A program made the translations under genes and the position numbers. Shown here one piece after another: positions 1-9,309 of a stretch of 64,000 nucleotides of DNA. Under the pieces are notes generated by a model. That model was not told the DNA's origin, searched no databases, and saw nothing but the letters and a program-made list of their open reading frames with translations. Origin of the DNA: Pseudomonadota bacterium (GTDB lineage: Bacteria; Desulfobacterota; Desulfovibrionia; Desulfovibrionales; Desulfovibrionaceae); contig JAEYDL010000039.1 in NCBI GenBank assembly GCA_023403845.1, forward strand, positions 80,959-144,958, given 5' to 3'. Within the stretch, counting starts at the first letter, position 1; every line of letters begins with the position of its first letter.

Positions 1-309
1 CCGCCCCATCACGCAGAAAAAGCGTTCCGGTTCCCAGCCCAGCCGGCCGACATGATCCGCAGTCCGCGGCGAGTACAGAAAACCAGGTCTCCCGTCAGGC
101 ATGAGAACAGGATGCGCCGTTTCCCCACTGGCGCGCAGCCAGTCGCGAAACTGCGGCAGATCGTCGATCAGCCGATCAAGCTCCGCAGCCGTAACCCGCG
201 GCTGAGCATACAGATCCGCAGCCCGGGAAGGCAGAACGCCGCACACGAGGATAAGGGCCGCACACCCCAGCAGCCGCGCGACCCACGCAAGGTTTCCTGC
301 CCTAGTCAT
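1..309 (-). CDS. Hypothetical exported protein, N-terminal part (runs off window)
   Basis: An open frame starts at ATG 309-307, inside the last codons of glpX, and stays open for 103 codons to the window edge. The 8-base overlap with the glpX stop suggests translational coupling. The N-terminus has a basic start, a hydrophobic run (LLGCAALILVCGVL) and a plausible signal-peptidase site (PSRAA-DLY), so export is likely. The mature part reads as a soluble domain with the segments AAELDRLIDDLPQFRDWL and GWEPERFFCVMG. I do not recognise the family. The C-terminus is missing, so length and function are unknown. Confidence 0.6.
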   Translation of the reverse strand, partial: MTRAGNLAWVARLLGCAALILVCGVLPSRAADLYAQPRVTAAELDRLIDDLPQFRDWLRASGETAHPVLMPDGRPGFLYSPRTADHVGRLGWEPERFFCVMGR

Positions 310-1294
310 ACTTGATGGAGCTGATCTGCATCAGCTTGTTCCAGTTGTGGTAGGATTCCAGATATCGCTTGGTGCCGGTCTTGCTCCGGATTATCATGGA
401 GTGAGTGACGGCTCCCCGCCCTGAAAACTTCACTCCGCCGAGAAAGGTGCCTCCGGAAATGCCCGTAGCGGCGAACAGAACGTCGTCCCCGTGCACCAGC
501 ATATCCGCATCAAGAACCTGATTCAGGTCGATGCCCGCAGCCTCGATGGCCGCCCGTTCCTTTTCCGACTGCGGATCAAGCCGGGCCAGCATGGCCCCTC
601 CCGCACCCTTGATGGCGCAGGCCGCCAGCACGCCTTCAGGCGTACCGCCGGTTCCCATCATCACGTCGACCTCGGACCGTTCGTCCACAGCCATGAGCGC
701 GCCGGCCACATCGCCGTCCGTGTGCAGCTGAATCCGAGCGCCCACGGCGCGAATTTCCTGAATCAGCTTCTGATGGCGCAGCTTGTCCAGCACAAACACG
801 ACAAGGTCGTTGGTATCCTTGCCCAGAGCCTTGGCGATCAGCTTCAGATTCACATGCACGGGAGCGTCAAGGTCAATGACGTCGCGGGCTTCCTGACCAA
901 CCACCAGTTTCTGCATATAGAAGCTGGGTCCGGGGTTGTACATGCTCCCGGCAGGAGCGGCTCCCACCACGGCGATGGCATTGGGCCTTCCGTAAGCCAG
1001 CAGGTTCGTTCCCTCGACCGGATCGACCGCGATATCCAGAGCCGGGCCGGACCCCATGCCGATGACTTCCCCGTTGTACAGCATGGGGGCTTCGTCCTTT
1101 TCCCCTTCTCCGATGATGACCTTGCCGTCGATGGGCAGGGAATTGAAGGAAAGGCGCATGGCGTCCACCGCCGCGCCATCCCCGGCATTCTTGTCCCCGC
1201 GTCCCAGCCAGCGGGCGGATGCCAGAGCGGCGGCCTCGGTTACGCGAACAAGGTCGAAAGCCAGATTGCGCTCCGGAGCTTCCATTAGAGACAT
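302..1294 (-). CDS. glpX: Class II fructose-1,6-bisphosphatase GlpX
   Basis: Hydrolyses fructose-1,6-bisphosphate to fructose-6-phosphate in gluconeogenesis, in the cytoplasm. The 330-residue product has the usual GlpX length and the metal- and phosphate-site segments IIGEGEKDEAPML and DPVEGTN, followed by the TGGTPEGVLAA segment typical of the family. I place the start at MSLMEAPERN because a GGGAGA Shine-Dalgarno lies about 7 bases upstream. A longer frame exists up to 1348 but has no such site. The next minus-strand gene overlaps its stop, so the two are probably co-transcribed. It diverges from hrpB across about 146 bases. Confidence 0.95.
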   Translation of the reverse strand: MSLMEAPERNLAFDLVRVTEAAALASARWLGRGDKNAGDGAAVDAMRLSFNSLPIDGKVIIGEGEKDEAPMLYNGEVIGMGSGPALDIAVDPVEGTNLLAYGRPNAIAVVGAAPAGSMYNPGPSFYMQKLVVGQEARDVIDLDAPVHVNLKLIAKALGKDTNDLVVFVLDKLRHQKLIQEIRAVGARIQLHTDGDVAGALMAVDERSEVDVMMGTGGTPEGVLAACAIKGAGGAMLARLDPQSEKERAAIEAAGIDLNQVLDADMLVHGDDVLFAATGISGGTFLGGVKFSGRGAVTHSMIIRSKTGTKRYLESYHNWNKLMQISSIKYD

Positions 1295-1440
1295 GGCAGA
1301 TTCTCCCAGAAATGATGTTATGTTGAAGGGGAAGCATAGCGCAGGCAAAGGCCGGCTTCAAGCGAAAGCTGGGCGGCTTTCCCTGCTGCGGGCCTCCCTG
1401 CGATCTTTTCCGCGGCAGTCTTCCGTGCTACACAACCGCC

Positions 1441-4005
1441 ATGACAGACTCCACGCCCGCCGCTTCGCCTGCCGCATCAAGACGGTTTTCCCCCGCGATG
1501 CCCCCTCTGCCCATCGACGTTCTTTTGCCCGATATCAGGTCGGCTCTGGCGCGACATACCCGCTGCATACTGGAAGCGCCCCCCGGAGCGGGCAAAACGA
1601 CCCGTGTCCCTCCGGCCCTGCTCGACGCGGACTGGCTGAACGGGAAAAAAATTCTTGTGCTTGAACCGCGCCGGATAGCCGCCCGAAACGCGGCCCGTCA
1701 GATGGCCCGTCTGTTCGGAGAAGAACCGGGCCGGACCGTGGGATACCGGGTACGGCTGGAAAGCCGGGTATCGGACGTCACGCGCATCGAGGTCGTCACC
1801 GAAGGCGTTCTGACGCGTCTGCTGCAGGATGACCCGGAACTCTCCGGCGTAGGGTGCATCCTGTTCGACGAATTTCACGAACGCAATCTGCAGGGCGATC
1901 TTGGGCTGGCGCTGGCGCTCGACTGTCAGGAAGGCCTGCGTGAGGAACTGCGCCTGCTCGTCATGTCGGCCACGCTGAATCCGGGACCGCTGCAGCGCCT
2001 GCTCGGCTCCGACGTTCCCGTATTGTGCAGCGAGGGCCGGAGCTGGCCTGTGGAAACCCGCTATCTTCCCCCTGCGCCGGGACAGCGCGTCGAGGAGCAC
2101 ACGGCGGTCGTGGTCCGGCAGGCGCTGGCCGAACATGCGGGGAGCCTGCTCGTCTTTCTTCCCGGCACGGGCGAAATCCGCAGAACCGCCGAACGGCTGG
2201 ACGGCCTCGGAACGGACACGGAGGTCCGGCCGCTTTACGGCGACCTGTCCCCCCGGGAACAGGACGCGGCCATAGCTCCTCCGCCACCCGGCATCCGCAA
2301 AGTGGTTCTGGCTACGGCAATTGCGGAGTCGAGCCTGACGATCGAGGGCGTTTCCATCGTTATTGACGCGGGTCTGTCCCGTTCCGTGCGCTTTGATCCG
2401 GGAACGGGACTGTCCCGGCTGGTGACCCGGCGCGTCTCTCTGGCCGGAGCGGACCAGCGCCGGGGACGTGCGGGACGCACAGGCCCCGGAGTCTGTTACC
2501 GTCTGTGGCATCCGGGCGAGGAGGCAGGCATGCAGCCCCAGCCGCGTCCGGAAATTCTGGAAGCCGACATGGCCCCCCTCTGTCTGGAACTCGCCGCCTG
2601 GGGCGTGGCGTCCCCAGCTTCGCTGCGCTGGCTGGACGAGCCTCCAGCCGAAGCCGTGCGGCAGGGAACCGAACTGCTCCACAGGCTCGACGCGCTGGAC
2701 CGGCAGGGCCGCATCACCCCTCTGGGCCGGGCGATGGTTCGTCTGCCCCTGCATCCCCGCCTCGCGCACATGGTCATCCGGGCCGCGCGCATGGGACTTG
2801 GACGCCCCTCATGTCTGCTGGCGGCTCTTGCCGGAGAACGCGATCCTCTGCGTCGGGACGACGTCGACGCGCGGCTGCGCCTTGCGGCGCTGGCCGAACA
2901 CCGGGAACAGGGCGCACTGCGCCGTCTGCGCGATTCGGCCCGTCAGATTGCCCGGCTTGCCGGCATCCCCATGCATACCCCCCCCATTCCGGGATCTTCC
3001 GTTCCCGAAGAGGATCAGGCGGGCGTGCTGCTGGCTCTGGCCTATCCCGACCGGATTGCCCAGATGCGCGCGCCGGGCAGCTTTCGTCTGGCCGGCGGAC
3101 GAGGCGCCTTCCTGCCAGCGGAAGATCCTCTCGCCGCGACATCTCTGCTCGCGATCGGTGAACTCGGGGGCGAAAGCGGCAATGCCCGTATCCGGCAGGC
3201 CGCCCCGTTGCGGCGGGAACTGCTTGAGGAGCTGTACGCCGACGCGATCGAAACCGTTCGGGACGTCCGGTGGAACGCAAGGGAAGAAATTGTCGTCGCC
3301 CGGTCCCGCCGCCGCTTCGGGGCACTGGTGCTTGAGGAAAGGCCGCTGGACCCGGCGACCGAACAGGGCGTCGCGGAAGCCATGCTCGAAGGCGTCCGCA
3401 GTCTTGGACTCGATGCCCTCCCGTGGACCGAGTCCCTGATCCGGCTGCGGCAAAGGACGGCCTTCATGCGCGCTCTGGACGGCGAAGAATGGCCCGATCT
3501 CTCTGATGCCGCACTGCTGAAAGAACTTGAAAACTGGCTGGGCCCCTTTCTCGCCGGAATCACGCGCCGGTCCCAGCTCAGACAGATTGCTCTCGAAGAT
3601 GCCGTGTCCCTTCTCCTGCCCCACGTCCTGCGGCGCAGACTGGACCGGGAAGCGCCGGACACGCTGACCGTCCCTTCCGGCTCCGCCGTCCGGCTGAGCT
3701 ACTCGGAAGCGGTCTCCGGGGGAATGGCGACGGGGCCGACGCTGGCCGTAAAACTGCAGGAACTCTTCGGCATGACCAGAACGCCGACAGTCGCGTCCGG
3801 TCGGGTTCCGGTTCTGATCCATCTGCTGTCCCCGGCGGGGCGTCCTCTTCAGATTACGCGGGATATCGAGGGATTCTGGAAAAACGGCTATCCCGCCGTC
3901 CGCGCCGAAATGCGCGGCCGTTACCCGAAACATCCGTGGCCGGACGATCCCCTGAGCGCTCAGCCTACCCGACACACGAAAAGGCAGACGGATCGACGTT
4001 CCTGA
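1441..4005 (+). CDS. hrpB: ATP-dependent helicase HrpB (DEAH family)
   Basis: An 854-residue DExH/DEAH-box helicase of the HrpB family. Its cellular role is poorly defined, and RNA is the presumed substrate. Walker A (GAGKTT) is at about residues 49-54, the Walker B/DEFH box at 144-147 and the SAT motif at 177-180. A helicase C domain with the QRRGRAGRTGPG motif VI follows, then the helicase-associated and HrpB-specific C-terminal regions that end in a conserved YPKHPWPDDP-type tail. Length agrees with the family. The start is uncertain: ATG 1441 has no clear Shine-Dalgarno, and Met20 (ATG 1498) is an alternative. Confidence 0.93.
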   Translation: MTDSTPAASPAASRRFSPAMPPLPIDVLLPDIRSALARHTRCILEAPPGAGKTTRVPPALLDADWLNGKKILVLEPRRIAARNAARQMARLFGEEPGRTVGYRVRLESRVSDVTRIEVVTEGVLTRLLQDDPELSGVGCILFDEFHERNLQGDLGLALALDCQEGLREELRLLVMSATLNPGPLQRLLGSDVPVLCSEGRSWPVETRYLPPAPGQRVEEHTAVVVRQALAEHAGSLLVFLPGTGEIRRTAERLDGLGTDTEVRPLYGDLSPREQDAAIAPPPPGIRKVVLATAIAESSLTIEGVSIVIDAGLSRSVRFDPGTGLSRLVTRRVSLAGADQRRGRAGRTGPGVCYRLWHPGEEAGMQPQPRPEILEADMAPLCLELAAWGVASPASLRWLDEPPAEAVRQGTELLHRLDALDRQGRITPLGRAMVRLPLHPRLAHMVIRAARMGLGRPSCLLAALAGERDPLRRDDVDARLRLAALAEHREQGALRRLRDSARQIARLAGIPMHTPPIPGSSVPEEDQAGVLLALAYPDRIAQMRAPGSFRLAGGRGAFLPAEDPLAATSLLAIGELGGESGNARIRQAAPLRRELLEELYADAIETVRDVRWNAREEIVVARSRRRFGALVLEERPLDPATEQGVAEAMLEGVRSLGLDALPWTESLIRLRQRTAFMRALDGEEWPDLSDAALLKELENWLGPFLAGITRRSQLRQIALEDAVSLLLPHVLRRRLDREAPDTLTVPSGSAVRLSYSEAVSGGMATGPTLAVKLQELFGMTRTPTVASGRVPVLIHLLSPAGRPLQITRDIEGFWKNGYPAVRAEMRGRYPKHPWPDDPLSAQPTRHTKRQTDRRS

Positions 4006-4138
4006 AAGATGTTCTTCCATTCCGGACGCCCCCCGTCCTCCCGACCGGGCCTGCAGCGTCTTGACTTTACTTTTGCCCCCGTTGCGGTAAAAGAGTTCTT
4101 TATCAATTTCATCTTCAACCTGTTTCCGAGGACATTCC

Positions 4139-5794
4139 ATGCGCGCCGAGCAGCATCTAGAGGCTTCCTTCAGAGCCGTCCTGAACGATATGCAGCTTTC
4201 CTGGCCGGAAAAGGCCGTCATTGAGCCTTCAAAGGATCCCAAACACGGCGATCTCGCCTCAAATCTGGCTCTCGTGCTCGCCAGAGAGGCCAGGATGCCT
4301 CCCCGTGAACTGGCATCCCGCATGGCCGAAAAACTGCGTGAAATCGATTCATCCCTCGAGTCCGTGGAGGTCGCGGGACCCGGTTTTCTGAACGTGACGT
4401 TCAGCCCCTCCTTCTGGCGCGAAACAGTGCTCCGCGTGGACGAGGCGGGAGAACGGTTCGGTTCGACGATCATGGGCCGCGGACGCAAGATTCAGGTCGA
4501 ATACGTTTCGGCCAACCCCACGGGGCCGCTGCACATCGGACATGGCCGCGGCGCAGCCGTGGGCGACAGTCTCGCCCGCGTGCTCCGCTTCGCGGGATAT
4601 GACGTCACCACCGAATACTATATCAACGACGCAGGTCGTCAGATGCGTCTGCTCGGCCTGTCCATCTGGCTGCGGGCCAAGGAGCTTGCGGGTCTGCCCG
4701 TCGTCTGGCCGGATGATTATTATCGCGGAAGCTATATCATTGCCATCGCGCGCGAAATGATGGACAAGGATCCCAGCCTGACCACGCTTTCCGACGCCGA
4801 AGGGCAGGAGAAGTGCTTCGCTTACGGCATGAACTCCATCCTTGCCGGCATCAAAAAGGATCTTGAAGACTTCCGCGTGGAGCATCAGGTCTGGTTCTCC
4901 GAACGCTCTCTTGTGGAGCGCGGGGCTGTGGAAGAAACGTTCGCCCGGCTCAAGGACGCAGGCCTCTCCTTCGAGAAGGACGGCGCTCTGTGGTTCAGAA
5001 CCACGGACTTCGGCGACGACAAGGACCGTGTATTGCGCAAGTCCGACGGCTCGCTGACCTATTTCGCTTCGGACATCGCCTACCATGACGATAAATACCG
5101 TCGGGGCTTCGACAAGGTCGTGGACGTCTGGGGAGCGGATCACCACGGCTATATCCCCCGCATGCGCGCCGCCGTTCAGGCGCTTGGGCGCAAGCCGGAA
5201 GACATCGAGGTCGTGCTCATTCAGCTGGTCAACCTGCTGGCTAACGGAGAGCAGATCGCCATGTCCACCCGGGCCGGAAAATTTGAAACGCTGGCCGATG
5301 TGGTCAAGGAAGTCGGCGTGGACGCCGCCCGGTTCATGTTCCTCTCCCGCAAGAGTGACAGCCATCTGGACTTCGACCTCGAACTGGTCAAGCAGCGTTC
5401 CATGGACAACCCCGTGTATTACGTCCAGTACGCCCACGCCCGCGTCCGTTCGGTGCTGCGCAAGGCTTCCGAAATGGGTATGCAGCTGCCGGAAAAATGC
5501 GGCCCTGCCGAACTCGCCGGACTTGTCGCGCCGGAGGACATGGCTCTGCTCCGCGCTCTCGATCGCTTCGAGGATGTGGCCCAGAGCGCGGCCCGAAACC
5601 TCGCCGTGCACCACGTCAGCACCTACCTCATGGAAGTGGCGGGCATGCTGCACAGCTATTACGCCAATCATCCCGTGCTTCAGGCGGGAGACGCGATCAC
5701 CGTCCGGTCGCGGCTGGCCCTGCTCCGCGCCGTCTCCCGGGTCATCGCCAACGGACTGTCCCTGCTCGGGGTCAGCGCGCCGGAAAGCATGTAA
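4139..5794 (+). CDS. argS: Arginyl-tRNA synthetase
   Basis: Class I aminoacyl-tRNA synthetase that charges tRNA-Arg with arginine. The 551-residue protein has the Arg-specific N-terminal additional domain (residues 1-100), the class I signature HIGH at 132-135 within PTGPLHIGHGRG, and YYINDAG. It also has MSTRAGKFETL, the segment that replaces KMSKS in many ArgS proteins. The anticodon-binding DALR domain forms the C-terminus, which ends in LLGVSAPESM. A GAGG Shine-Dalgarno lies about 7 bases before ATG 4139. A strong hairpin follows the gene. Confidence 0.97.
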   Translation: MRAEQHLEASFRAVLNDMQLSWPEKAVIEPSKDPKHGDLASNLALVLAREARMPPRELASRMAEKLREIDSSLESVEVAGPGFLNVTFSPSFWRETVLRVDEAGERFGSTIMGRGRKIQVEYVSANPTGPLHIGHGRGAAVGDSLARVLRFAGYDVTTEYYINDAGRQMRLLGLSIWLRAKELAGLPVVWPDDYYRGSYIIAIAREMMDKDPSLTTLSDAEGQEKCFAYGMNSILAGIKKDLEDFRVEHQVWFSERSLVERGAVEETFARLKDAGLSFEKDGALWFRTTDFGDDKDRVLRKSDGSLTYFASDIAYHDDKYRRGFDKVVDVWGADHHGYIPRMRAAVQALGRKPEDIEVVLIQLVNLLANGEQIAMSTRAGKFETLADVVKEVGVDAARFMFLSRKSDSHLDFDLELVKQRSMDNPVYYVQYAHARVRSVLRKASEMGMQLPEKCGPAELAGLVAPEDMALLRALDRFEDVAQSAARNLAVHHVSTYLMEVAGMLHSYYANHPVLQAGDAITVRSRLALLRAVSRVIANGLSLLGVSAPESM

Positions 5795-5817
5795 CCTTCT
5801 TCAACACCGTGTTTTGG

Positions 5818-5844
5818 GGCGGGAGCGCCGCTCCCGCCGTTTTT
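5818..5844 (+). terminator. Rho-independent terminator after argS
   Basis: A perfect 9-bp GC stem (GGCGGGAGC with GCTCCCGCC) with a 3-base loop is followed at once by a run of Ts. It lies 23 bases after the argS stop and just before the SPOR gene, so it should separate argS from most downstream transcription. Confidence 0.85.
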
Positions 5845-5856
5845 ACAGGAAATGCC

Positions 5857-6540
5857 ATGTCACTGACGCCCTTCTCCAGCCGCCCTTCCCCCCGCTCTCC
5901 CGGAGCGGTCGGCGCTGGCGGCGAGAAAAAGACGACCGGCCGCAAGTATACGCTGAGCCTGAGTTTCGCCGGTCTGGTCACCAGCGTGATCATCATGATT
6001 ATCGCCGTCGGCTGGATCTTCGCCTTCGGCGTCATCGTCGGGCGTGGCTACAATCCGGAAAAGCAGCTGCCTGAGCTGGCCAGACTGCTGCCGCCCCCCG
6101 CCGAACGGGCAGAGGAACAGCAACCCATTCTGAAGCCGGAAGAGCTGACCTTCATGGCCGAGCTGAAACAGCAGACCAGCTCCGGGGGACAGGCCGTTGC
6201 GGCTCAGCCGGAGCAACCGAAACCGGCCGTGTCCGTCACTCCGGCTCCCGTCAGAGAAAAGGCGGATCCCCCAACAACGACGGTCCGTTCGGACTATGTG
6301 TTTCAGGCAGTCGCCTACAAAAAACGTGAGCAGGCCGACCGGCTGCGGGAAAAAATGGAGGGCGAAGGACTGCGCACGCGCATGACCATCGAAAAGGACA
6401 AGCAGGGACGCCCCAAATGGTTCCGCGTGCAGGTGATGCTGCGCGGCAACGAGGAAGATGCCACCGAAGCAAAGGCCATTATGGCCCGCATGGGCATCAA
6501 GGACCCCCAACTTCTTTCGAAAAAGCCCGTAAAGCGGTGA
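5857..6540 (+). CDS. SPOR-domain membrane protein
   Basis: A 227-residue bitopic inner-membrane protein. A short basic cytoplasmic tail (1-30) is followed by one transmembrane helix (about 33-60, LVTSVIIMIIAVGWIFAFGV). Then comes a proline/glutamine-rich linker and a C-terminal SPOR domain (about 145-225) containing YVFQAVAYKKREQADRLREK and WFRVQVMLRG. SPOR domains bind denuded septal peptidoglycan, so a role in division or cell-wall remodelling is inferred. The start at ATG 5857 has an AGGA site 6 bases upstream; a longer upstream frame would run through the argS terminator. mlaE begins 6 bases after its stop, so it may lead the Mla operon. Confidence 0.85.
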   Translation: MSLTPFSSRPSPRSPGAVGAGGEKKTTGRKYTLSLSFAGLVTSVIIMIIAVGWIFAFGVIVGRGYNPEKQLPELARLLPPPAERAEEQQPILKPEELTFMAELKQQTSSGGQAVAAQPEQPKPAVSVTPAPVREKADPPTTTVRSDYVFQAVAYKKREQADRLREKMEGEGLRTRMTIEKDKQGRPKWFRVQVMLRGNEEDATEAKAIMARMGIKDPQLLSKKPVKR

Positions 6541-6545
6541 GCGGA

Positions 6546-7352
6546 ATGAACATGAGCGACGCACTATCCCGTTTTTTCGCCATCCCCGGCGCCGTTGTCC
6601 TGCGCTGGATGGATGCTCTCGGCGACGTCTTTCTGTTCCTCCTGGAAGGAATCCGTCAGATCTTCGTCGCACCCAAACTGTTCCGCAAGGTCATGCAGCA
6701 GATGTACGCCATCGGCAGCAAATCCATGCTCCTGATCGGACTCATCTCCCTGTTCACGGGGATGGTGCTCGGACTGCAGGGTTACTACGTGCTGGTCAAG
6801 TTCGGGTCCGTGGGCTTTCTCGGCGCGGCGGTTTCCCTGACGCTCATTCGTGAACTCGGCCCCGTGCTTACGGCGATCATGGTCACGGGCCGCGCCGGTT
6901 CTTCCATGGCCGCCGAAATCGGCGTCATGCGCATAACCGACCAGATCGACGCGCTGGAGGTCATGGACATTCCGGGTATGGGCTATCTCGTCGCCCCCCG
7001 TTTCCTCGCCTCTCTGATCGCCTTTCCGCTTCTGACCGCCATCTTCGACGTGGTCGGCATCATCGGCGGCTACCTGACCGGCGTAATGCTGCTCGGCATC
7101 AACGAAGGCTCCTATTTTCACGGCATAGAAAGCAGCGTCCTCATGGCGGACGTCATCGAAGGACTCATCAAGTCCCTGACCTTCGGTCTGCTCGTATCGC
7201 TCATCTGCTGCCATCAGGGTTATAACGCGCACAGAAGACGGGACGGCATGGGACCGGAAGCGGTGGCCAACGCCACGACTTCCGCTGTCGTCATCTCCTG
7301 CGTGCTCGTGCTCGTGGGCGACTATGTGGTCACGTCGGCCATGCTGCGCTAG
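6546..7352 (+). CDS. mlaE: MlaE-family lipid ABC permease
   Basis: Inner-membrane permease of the Mla system, which moves phospholipid between the inner and outer membranes in Gram-negative bacteria. The protein is about 268 residues with five or six hydrophobic segments and family landmarks: LRELGPVLTA-type (TLIRELGPVLTAIMVTGRAGSSMAAEIG across the middle) and ALEVMDIPGMGYLVAPR. Start ATG 6546 (alternative Met3 at 6552) gives a normal family N-terminus. It sits between the SPOR gene and mlaF in a tightly packed operon. No STAS protein MlaB is found nearby. Confidence 0.93.
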   Translation: MNMSDALSRFFAIPGAVVLRWMDALGDVFLFLLEGIRQIFVAPKLFRKVMQQMYAIGSKSMLLIGLISLFTGMVLGLQGYYVLVKFGSVGFLGAAVSLTLIRELGPVLTAIMVTGRAGSSMAAEIGVMRITDQIDALEVMDIPGMGYLVAPRFLASLIAFPLLTAIFDVVGIIGGYLTGVMLLGINEGSYFHGIESSVLMADVIEGLIKSLTFGLLVSLICCHQGYNAHRRRDGMGPEAVANATTSAVVISCVLVLVGDYVVTSAMLR

Positions 7353-7362
7353 GGGGGGTATC

Positions 7363-8190
7363 ATGAGCGAACAACATTCTCCCTGGGACATCAGACTTGA
7401 GCACCTTCGCGTGGGATACGGAGAGCGGGTCATCCTCGACGACATCAACGCGGTCATCCCCGGAGGAAAGATCACCGTCATTCTCGGGGAATCCGGCTGC
7501 GGCAAGTCAACGCTGCTGCGCCATGTGATCGGCCTTTCCCGTCCCATGAACGGGCATATTCTCTATGGAGGGCAGGACTTCTTTGCTCTTCCGGAACGGC
7601 AGTTCCGCCGCATCCGCCGTCGGTTCGGCGTGCTCTTTCAGGACGGCGCCCTGCTCGGTTCCCTTACGCTGGCCGAAAACGTCGGTCTGCCGCTTTCCGA
7701 ACACACGAAACTTTCCGGACAGATTATCCGCTCCACGGTTCTGCGCACGCTAGCCCTCGTAGGACTGGAGGAATTCGCGGACTATTACCCCAACGAGCTT
7801 TCCGGCGGCATGAAAAAACGCGGCGGTCTCGCCCGCGCCATCGTCACCGAACCTCCCGTGCTGTTCTGCGATGAGCCGACTTCCGGTCTTGATCCCATCA
7901 ACTCGGCTCAGATGGATCAGCTGCTTCTCGATATGCGCCGGGCCTACCCGGACATGACCATCATCGTCGTAAGCCATGATCTCGCCAGCGTGGCGCGAGT
8001 GGCCGATCATGTACTCGTGCTCAGAGAAGGACGCGTCGTCTTCGCAGGTTCCCATGAGGAACTGAAGGCCTCCCCGGACCCCTATCTGCGCCGGTTCATG
8101 GACAGAAAAGCCTCCGGCGAGGCTCGCATCGCCGCAACGCCAACAGACCCCGCCGTTCGCAGGGCGCTCGACGCCTGGCTCGAAGGCTAA
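7363..8190 (+). CDS. mlaF: MlaF-family ABC ATPase
   Basis: ATP-binding subunit that energises MlaE. The 275-residue protein has Walker A (GESGCGKST) near residue 45, a Q-loop (FQDGAL), the signature LSGGMKKRGGLARAI, Walker B (LFCDEPTSGLDP) and the switch histidine (VVSHDLAS). The KKR variant of the signature is typical of Mla ATPases. Start ATG 7363 follows a G-rich ribosome site 10 bases after the mlaE stop; a longer frame from 7324 overlaps mlaE and is less likely. Confidence 0.94.
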   Translation: MSEQHSPWDIRLEHLRVGYGERVILDDINAVIPGGKITVILGESGCGKSTLLRHVIGLSRPMNGHILYGGQDFFALPERQFRRIRRRFGVLFQDGALLGSLTLAENVGLPLSEHTKLSGQIIRSTVLRTLALVGLEEFADYYPNELSGGMKKRGGLARAIVTEPPVLFCDEPTSGLDPINSAQMDQLLLDMRRAYPDMTIIVVSHDLASVARVADHVLVLREGRVVFAGSHEELKASPDPYLRRFMDRKASGEARIAATPTDPAVRRALDAWLEG

Positions 8191-8211
8191 GCAGAATAAG
8201 GAAGGATAACC

Positions 8212-8655
8212 ATGACATTTTCCAAGGAAGCCGCCGTTGGTTTCTTCGTCCTCGTGGGGCTTGTCTGCCTTGCCTACCTTACGGTCAAACTCGGCCGGAT
8301 GGAAGTTTTCAACTCCGAAGGATATACGGTCTACGCCTCCTTCAACTCGGTTTCCGGCCTGCGTCCCGGCGCCGAGGTTGAAATAGCCGGCGTCAGGGTA
8401 GGACGGGTGAAGGCCATCCGCCTGGATGACGAACGTCCCCGCGCGGTAGTAGAACTTCAGCTCAACAAGGGCATCCACCTTACGGACGACGTTATCGCCT
8501 CGGTGAAGACCAGCGGCCTCATCGGCGACAAGTACATCAGTCTCGCACCGGGCGGTTCCGGCACGGAACTTGGCAACGGCGACGAAATCACGGATACCGA
8601 GTCCGCGGTTGATATCGAAGAACTCATCAGCAAATACGTTTTCGGGAAGGTCTGA
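8212..8655 (+). CDS. mlaD: MlaD, MCE-domain lipid-binding protein
   Basis: A 147-residue single-MCE-domain protein: an N-terminal membrane anchor (FFVLVGLVCLAYLTV, about 10-25), then the MCE fold with SVSGLRPGAEVEIAGVRVG and the TSGLIGDKYISLAPG segment. In the Mla system MlaD forms a periplasmic hexameric ring on MlaE that carries lipid. AAGGA lies ahead of ATG 8212. The gene is one base from mlaC. Confidence 0.94.
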   Translation: MTFSKEAAVGFFVLVGLVCLAYLTVKLGRMEVFNSEGYTVYASFNSVSGLRPGAEVEIAGVRVGRVKAIRLDDERPRAVVELQLNKGIHLTDDVIASVKTSGLIGDKYISLAPGGSGTELGNGDEITDTESAVDIEELISKYVFGKV

Positions 8656-8656
8656 T

Positions 8657-9289
8657 ATGCTGCATACCATCATGAAGCAAATGCTTGCTGTATTGTGCAC
8701 GGGGCTTCTGCTCTGCGGAACGGCCGTCGCAGCCGACACCCCCACGGCCACGCTCTCCGCCACGGTGAACGACGTCCTCTCCATCCTCAAGGAACCGGGG
8801 TATGGCGATCCCGTCAAACGGGTTCCCCTGCGTGCGCAGATTGAAAAAAAGGTGCATGAGGTCTTCGACTTCAGCGAGTTCTCCGCCAGAACGGTTGGCC
8901 GGAACTGGCCGTCCTTCTCCGCCGATCAGAAAGCCCGCTTCGACAAGGCATTTGCCAATCTTCTGCTCATTACCTATCTCGACAAGATTCAGGGCTATAA
9001 CGGAGAACAGGTCGCCTATACGGGCGAAATCCTGTCCGCCAAGAAGGACCGCGCCGAAGTGCAGACCATCGTGACTCTGGCCGACAAGAAACAGGTTCCC
9101 GTCTCATACCGCATGATGTTGAAAGAAGGACGCTGGGTCGTCTATGACGTCATCATCGAAAACGTCAGCCTGATCAAGAATTATCGTTCGCAGTTCCAGG
9201 ACGTGCTGACCAGAGGCACTCCGGAACAGCTCATTGAGCGGGTGGAGACCCGGGCCCGGGAACTGCAGGCCCAGTCCGCCATGAACTGA
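8657..9289 (+). CDS. mlaC: MlaC/Ttg2D periplasmic phospholipid carrier
   Basis: Soluble periplasmic carrier that shuttles phospholipid between MlaD and MlaA. The 210-residue product starts with a clear signal peptide (hydrophobic MLAVLCTGLLLCGTAVAA, cleavage before DTPT). The Tol_Tol_Ttg2 domain follows, with FSARTVGRNWPSFSADQKARF and the C-terminal WVVYDVIIENVSLIKNYRSQF. The start is ATG 8657 with GGGAAGG upstream. Confidence 0.93.
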   Translation: MLHTIMKQMLAVLCTGLLLCGTAVAADTPTATLSATVNDVLSILKEPGYGDPVKRVPLRAQIEKKVHEVFDFSEFSARTVGRNWPSFSADQKARFDKAFANLLLITYLDKIQGYNGEQVAYTGEILSAKKDRAEVQTIVTLADKKQVPVSYRMMLKEGRWVVYDVIIENVSLIKNYRSQFQDVLTRGTPEQLIERVETRARELQAQSAMN

Positions 9290-9309
9290 CGAGAACCGAC
9301 GAGAGACCC